The translations under genes were made by a program, and so were the position numbers. A DNA stretch of 64,000 bases. Origin: Eunapius fragilis (lineage: Eukaryota; Porifera; Demospongiae; Spongillida; Spongillidae). How positions within the stretch are numbered: position 1 is the stretch's first letter; each line of letters opens with the position of its first letter. This document shows positions 62,465 through 64,000 of the stretch, piece by piece. The stretch covers positions 6,182,073-6,246,072 of the forward strand of contig OY811985.1 of NCBI GenBank assembly GCA_963681505.1. The letters run 5' to 3'. Below the pieces are notes generated by a model. It had not been told where the DNA came from and searched no databases. It was given only the letters and a program-made list of their open reading frames with translations.

Positions 62465-63725
62465 TGAAGACAGCTGGACCCAAACATCATAAGGTCAGCT
62501 AGACCCAAACATCATAAGGTCAGCTAGACCCAAACATCATAAGGTCAGCTTGACCCAAACATCATAAGGTCAACTAGACCCAAACATCATAAGGTCAGCT
62601 AGACCCAAACATCATAAGGTCAGCTAGACCCAAACATCATAAGGTCAGCTTGACCCAAACATCATAAGGTCAACTAGACCCAAACATCATAAGGTCAACT
62701 AGACCCAAACATCATAAGGTCAACTAGACCCAAACATCATAAGGTCAGCTTGACCCAAACATCATAAGGTCAGCTAGACCCAAACATCATAAGGTCAGCT
62801 AGACCCAAACATCATAAGGTCAGCTTGACCCAAACATCATAAGGTCAGCTAGACCCAAACATCATAAGGTCAGCTAGACCCAAACATCATAAGGTCAGCT
62901 AGACCCAAACATCATAAGGTCAGCTAGACCCAAACATCATAAGGTCAACTAGACCCAAACATCATAAGGTCAGCTAGACCCAAACATCATAAGGTCAGCT
63001 TGACCCAAACATCATAAGGTCAACTAGACCCAAACATCATAAGGTCAGCTAGACCCAAACATCATAAGGTCAGCTAGACCCAAACATCATAAGGTCAGCT
63101 AGACCCAAACATCATAAGGTCAGCTAGACCCAAACATCATAAGGTCAACTAGACCCAAACATCATAAGGTCAGCTGGACCCAAACATCATAAGGTCAGCT
63201 AGATCCAAACATCATAAGGTCAACTAGACCCAAACATCATAAGGTCAACTAGACCCAAACATCATAAGGTCAGCTAGACCCAAACATCATAAGGTCAACT
63301 AGACCCAAACATCATAAGGTCAGCTAGACCCAAACATCATAAAGTCAACTAGACCCAAACATCATAAGGTCAGCTTGACCCAAACATCATAAGGTCAGCT
63401 AGACCCAAACATCATAAGGTCAGCTTGACCCAAACATCATAAGGTCAGCTTGACCCAAACATCATAAGGTCAGCTAGACCCAAACATCATAAGGTCAGCT
63501 AGACCCAAACATCATAAGGTCAACTAGACCCAAACATCATAAGGTCAACTAGACCCAAACATCATAAGGTCAGCTAGACCCAAACATCATAAGGTCAACT
63601 AGACCCAAACATCATAAGATCAGCTTGACCCAAACATCATAAGGTCAGCTAGACCCAAACATCATAAGGTCAGCTAGACCCAAACATCATAAGGTCAGCT
63701 AGACCCAAACATCATAAGGTCAGGT
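62465..63725 (+). repeat. 25-bp minisatellite, about 50 copies
   Basis: Unit CATAAGGTCAGCTAGACCCA followed by AACAT. Variants AGCTAG, AGCTTG and AACTAG recur in mixed order. It contains the half-site-like AAGGTCA in nearly every copy. Confidence 0.97.
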
Positions 63726-64000
63726 AGTCCCACAATTAGCTGAGGGAGAACAGGTACAACAAATAGGTCAGATGGACCCAAAAATCAGAGACAATATACA
63801 TGAACTACACAGGATGTTTATTTCAAGATGTCACCCAAACAGTCCATTTTGCTTCAATAACAGAGTAGAGTCAACATTAAACTCTCACTACTGTGATTAG
63901 ATTTAGTGACAGGCCCAGCCCAAATATGGTTATTAAAAAAAAAACAGCAATTTTTAAGAGGTTGCAGAGTAGCGAATAAATGATATGCTACAGGCATGGG
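63726..64000. other. Window end; no gene recognised
   Basis: Unique sequence without a convincing exon. The missing 5' exons of U2SURP may lie here or beyond the window. Confidence 0.4.

Overview
This is a stretch of an intron-rich animal genome. Introns are short (often 40-90 bases) except where tandem repeats inflate them. All splice sites I used are GT-AG, apart from one probable GC-AG intron. The protein families (ABCB full transporter, SAMHD1, UBXN7, PABIR/FAM122, U2SURP) are animal-type. Very compact gene spacing, a Kelch-pseudokinase fusion, a RAG1-N-terminal-like RING relic and a THAP-bearing mobile element suggest an early-branching marine invertebrate, most likely a sponge. That taxonomic guess is inference. 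There are 200 Ns at 49785-49984, so this is an assembled scaffold.

Layout, left to right. 74-633 (minus) is one exon of an ABCB transporter leaving the window on the left; it is almost identical to the first resolved exon of a complete ABCB gene on the plus strand (6277-11847). Between them lie nested MITE-like repeats and a decayed RING/RAG1-N-like gene (about 2290-4376, minus). A SAMHD1-type HD hydrolase follows (14985-17076, plus) and converges on UBXN7 (17651-28236, minus). Then, all on the minus strand and closely spaced, come a Kelch-pseudokinase (28593-32187), a PABIR/FAM122 homologue (37752-42272) and U2SURP/SR140 (42594-60655, 5' end not found). The 32.2-37.7 kb gap holds two terminal-inverted-repeat elements, one with THAP-domain and companion open frames, and a possible 3' end of an unrecognised plus-strand gene. 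60.7-64.0 kb is almost wholly tandem repeat.

The genes share no single pathway: two membrane-transporter copies, a dNTPase-type hydrolase, a p97/ubiquitin adaptor, a signalling pseudokinase, a PP2A regulator and a U2 snRNP splicing factor. The dominant non-coding theme is minisatellite DNA. At least 20 different arrays (unit 12-53 bases) make up roughly 12 kb, plus about 20 long CA/TG tracts. Nearly all sit inside introns and several abut or contain splice sites. In UBXN7 and U2SURP the array unit includes the exon end and its 5' splice site, giving serial copies of a donor. I regard this repeated-donor architecture as the most unusual observation here.
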